Source of the DNA: an uncultured Oscillospiraceae bacterium
Lineage (GTDB): Bacteria > Bacillota > Clostridia > Oscillospirales > Oscillospiraceae
NCBI GenBank assembly: GCA_910585265.1
Contig: CAJUCA010000020.1
Span: forward strand, 1 to 50,799
Direction: 5' to 3'
DNA length: 50,799 bases
Made by a program: the position numbers and the translations under genes. The notes under the pieces were generated by a model, which had not been told where the DNA came from, searched no databases, and was given only the letters and a program-made list of their open reading frames with translations. Position 1 is the stretch's first letter; every line of letters begins with the position of its first letter. Shown here piece by piece: positions 49,455 through 50,799 of the stretch.

Positions 49455-49521
49455 GGTGCAAACCTCCTTTTTGGTCACAAGGATAGTTTGCGCCGGGACC
49501 GGGCCGCTATGCTGGAAAAAT

Positions 49522-50592
49522 TTATTCAGCGGTGACGGTGCGGTTGGTGGGGATGATGCAGACGTAGCTCTTGCCCCGGCCCAGGGTCAGGGGGGAGCCG
49601 TCCTCGTTGAAATAGCGCAGCTGCTGGCTGGCGTCCCCCTTCTGCCAGGTGATGGGGACGATTTTTCCGCCGCAGGCGAACCAGCCGCTGCCGGAAGACA
49701 GGTCCACCTTGATCCGGCCCGAGCCGTCCACCACGGTGCAGGTGGTCTGCGCCACGATCAGGTTGGTGACCGCCACCTGGGTGTTGTCGTTCCCGTCGAG
49801 GTAGGGCTGGCCGTACTCCTCCACCGCGTACAGCCCGGTGGCAGCGTCATAGCGGAACACGCCGGATTTGTAGTTGGAGAAGGGGACGGTGACGGTGAGG
49901 GCGTTTTGTCCTCCGGCGGGCGTGCCGTCGTCGGCAAAGGCCATCTCGTACTGGTAGCCCTCCGCGTGGGCGGTCTTGTCCTCCTTGGACAGCATGGCGG
50001 CGATGGCCTCGCCGGAGGTGAGCAGGGAGTGTTCCACGGCGTAGCGGTGCCCCGGGATGCGCTCCCGGTCCCGCCAGAACATTCCGGCCCCCGCGTAGGC
50101 GTAGGATCCGTTGACCCCGTCCACGGTGAACAGGCCCAGGCGGCTCTTGGTCTCGTAGAACTCGGGACTGCCGCCCGCGTGGATGTAAACGGCGTCATGG
50201 CCCTGGGCCAGCTCCCAGTAATACTGCCGGGCGGAGCGGACGGAGCCGATCAGCCCCACCTTTTCCGGGTGCTGGTATACCCCCAGCATCCGGGTGATGC
50301 CGCCCTCCGCCAGCACCTCATAGATGATATCCGCCTGACTGTTCCCCTGCTGGGGCAGGGCGGCCTTCAGATTGTTCAGCATGACCGCCACCGGGCGGAG
50401 GGCGGACACGTCCTGGTCGCAGGGCAGTCCGGTGAGGGGCTCCCGGATAGGCTCGGGGGTGGGCTCCGGGGTGGCGGTGATCTCGGGGGCGGGGGTCGCC
50501 TCCGGGGTGGCGGTGGGTTCGCCGGTGGTATCGCCGCAGGCGGCGGTAAGCAGGAGCAGCAGGGCGGAAAACAGACAGATCGCGCGCTTCAT
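49522..50592 (-). CDS. DUF3048 family lipoprotein (YerB-like)
   Basis: A 356-residue exported protein. The signal peptide ends LLLTAAC with lipidated Cys19, followed by a Thr/Pro/Glu-rich spacer (22-50). The DUF3048 part contains LTGLPC, RPVAVMLNNLKAALPQQG, ADIIYEVLAEGGITRML and GLIGSVRSARQYYWELAQ, the family hallmarks. Its C-terminal domain (from about 225) has the VPFSNYKSGVFRYDAATGLY and GSGWFACGGKIVPITWQK segments. Function is not established; Bacillus YerB lies near genes for wall or cofactor metabolism. GGAGGG lies 7 nt before the ATG. Confidence 0.9.
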   Translation of the reverse strand: MKRAICLFSALLLLLTAACGDTTGEPTATPEATPAPEITATPEPTPEPIREPLTGLPCDQDVSALRPVAVMLNNLKAALPQQGNSQADIIYEVLAEGGITRMLGVYQHPEKVGLIGSVRSARQYYWELAQGHDAVYIHAGGSPEFYETKSRLGLFTVDGVNGSYAYAGAGMFWRDRERIPGHRYAVEHSLLTSGEAIAAMLSKEDKTAHAEGYQYEMAFADDGTPAGGQNALTVTVPFSNYKSGVFRYDAATGLYAVEEYGQPYLDGNDNTQVAVTNLIVAQTTCTVVDGSGRIKVDLSSGSGWFACGGKIVPITWQKGDASQQLRYFNEDGSPLTLGRGKSYVCIIPTNRTVTAE

Positions 50593-50644
50593 GAAGGTCC
50601 CTCCTCAATCTCAACACCCGCCGGCTGGCGTCGGCGTTTCCATC

Positions 50645-50673
50645 ATTGTACCAAATTTGTCGAGAGTTGTAAA
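50645..50673 (-). promoter_or_regulatory. Promoter of the DUF3048 gene
   Basis: On the minus strand TTTACA (50668-50673), 17-bp spacer, TACAAT (50645-50650) with TGG before it. Leader of about 45 nt. Confidence 0.75.
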
Positions 50674-50715
50674 TGAGAGATTGTGCGAAAAGACAAGTTT
50701 TTCCGGAAAACGCCC

Positions 50716-50742
50716 AGTCCGGCCAGATCTGCCGGGCTTTTT
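50716..50742. terminator. Hairpin terminator near the window edge
   Basis: AGTCCGGC (50716-50723) pairs with GCCGGGCT (50731-50738), one G-U pair, followed by TTTT. No plus-strand gene precedes it, so it most likely ends a minus-strand gene lying outside the window, where GTTTT follows the stem. Confidence 0.6.
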
Positions 50743-50799
50743 GAGTCCCTTTTCAGAAAAGTGTTGCCGGGATATGACTTTGGCGATTTCTACATAAGC

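Noticed and set aside
1..50799. CRISPR arrays
   Set aside because: No series of regularly spaced identical repeats was seen; the inverted repeats found are isolated palindromes.
50743..50799. Minus-strand frame open into the right edge
   Set aside because: It runs through the terminator and the DUF3048 promoter and shows no recognisable domain; too little sequence to call a partial gene.

Overview
The window is about 65% GC with short intergenic gaps, Gram-positive lipoproteins, strong AGGAGG-type ribosome binding sites and clear TTGACA/TATAAT promoters. The family mix (DUF4317, DUF3048, DUF378, Mgl sugar transporter, TnpV/TnpW, PHP, DegV) points to a gut Clostridia, most likely an Oscillospiraceae relative of Flavonifractor/Lawsonibacter/Oscillibacter. 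This assignment is inference from gene content and base composition; no 16S or marker search was possible.

Layout. 1-5.6 kb (minus): tRNA-Leu(UAG), diaminopimelate decarboxylase, then a unit of DUF4317 gene -> lipid-anchored barnase-type RNase -> barstar, and glycogen synthase with a long Lys/Ala/Pro-rich N-terminus. 5.8-12.2 kb (plus): aldehyde dehydrogenase and an mglBAC galactose-type ABC transporter whose permease carries a 200-residue coiled-coil N-terminus. 12.2-16.9 kb (plus): a MITE-like palindrome, then HAD phosphatase, MFS transporter, glycerophosphodiesterase and DegV protein. 16.9-23.45 kb: a lower-GC mobilizable element of Tn4451 type (tnpV, MobV relaxase with an oriT-like site, tnpW, large serine recombinase) carrying a divergent BlaI/M56 (BlaR1-like) pair. 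23.45-27.3 kb: a second, resident BlaI/M56 pair whose M56 protein has a giant repeated ectodomain.

27.4-35.4 kb: a small acidic protein, a phosphonate-type hexapeptide acetyltransferase, and a methionine locus: metA (acetyl-type, Glu111), stand-alone MetH activation domain, MetH lacking that domain, homocysteine methyltransferase-MTHFR fusion, and divergent metY. Together these make O-acetylhomoserine, sulfhydrylate it, and methylate homocysteine through folate and B12. 35.4-36.7 kb is an unusual patch: nested inverted repeats, about 300 nt of ORF-poor but strongly foldable sequence, and an AT-rich gene joining an IS30-like HTH to an AbrB-like domain with no ordinary start codon.

36.7-50.8 kb: a hybrid sensor kinase coupled to a solute-binding lipoprotein, a PHP phosphoesterase, an ECF sigma factor overlapping a membrane-anchored serpin, an LTA-synthase-like sulfatase, a VanY-type carboxypeptidase, fructokinase, a B3/B4-domain protein, DUF378 and DUF3048 proteins. 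The most novel-looking items are the sigma/anti-sigma-like-serpin pair, the lipoprotein barnase with barstar, the structured patch at 35.6-36.7 kb, and the mobilizable element with its structured leader and oriT.
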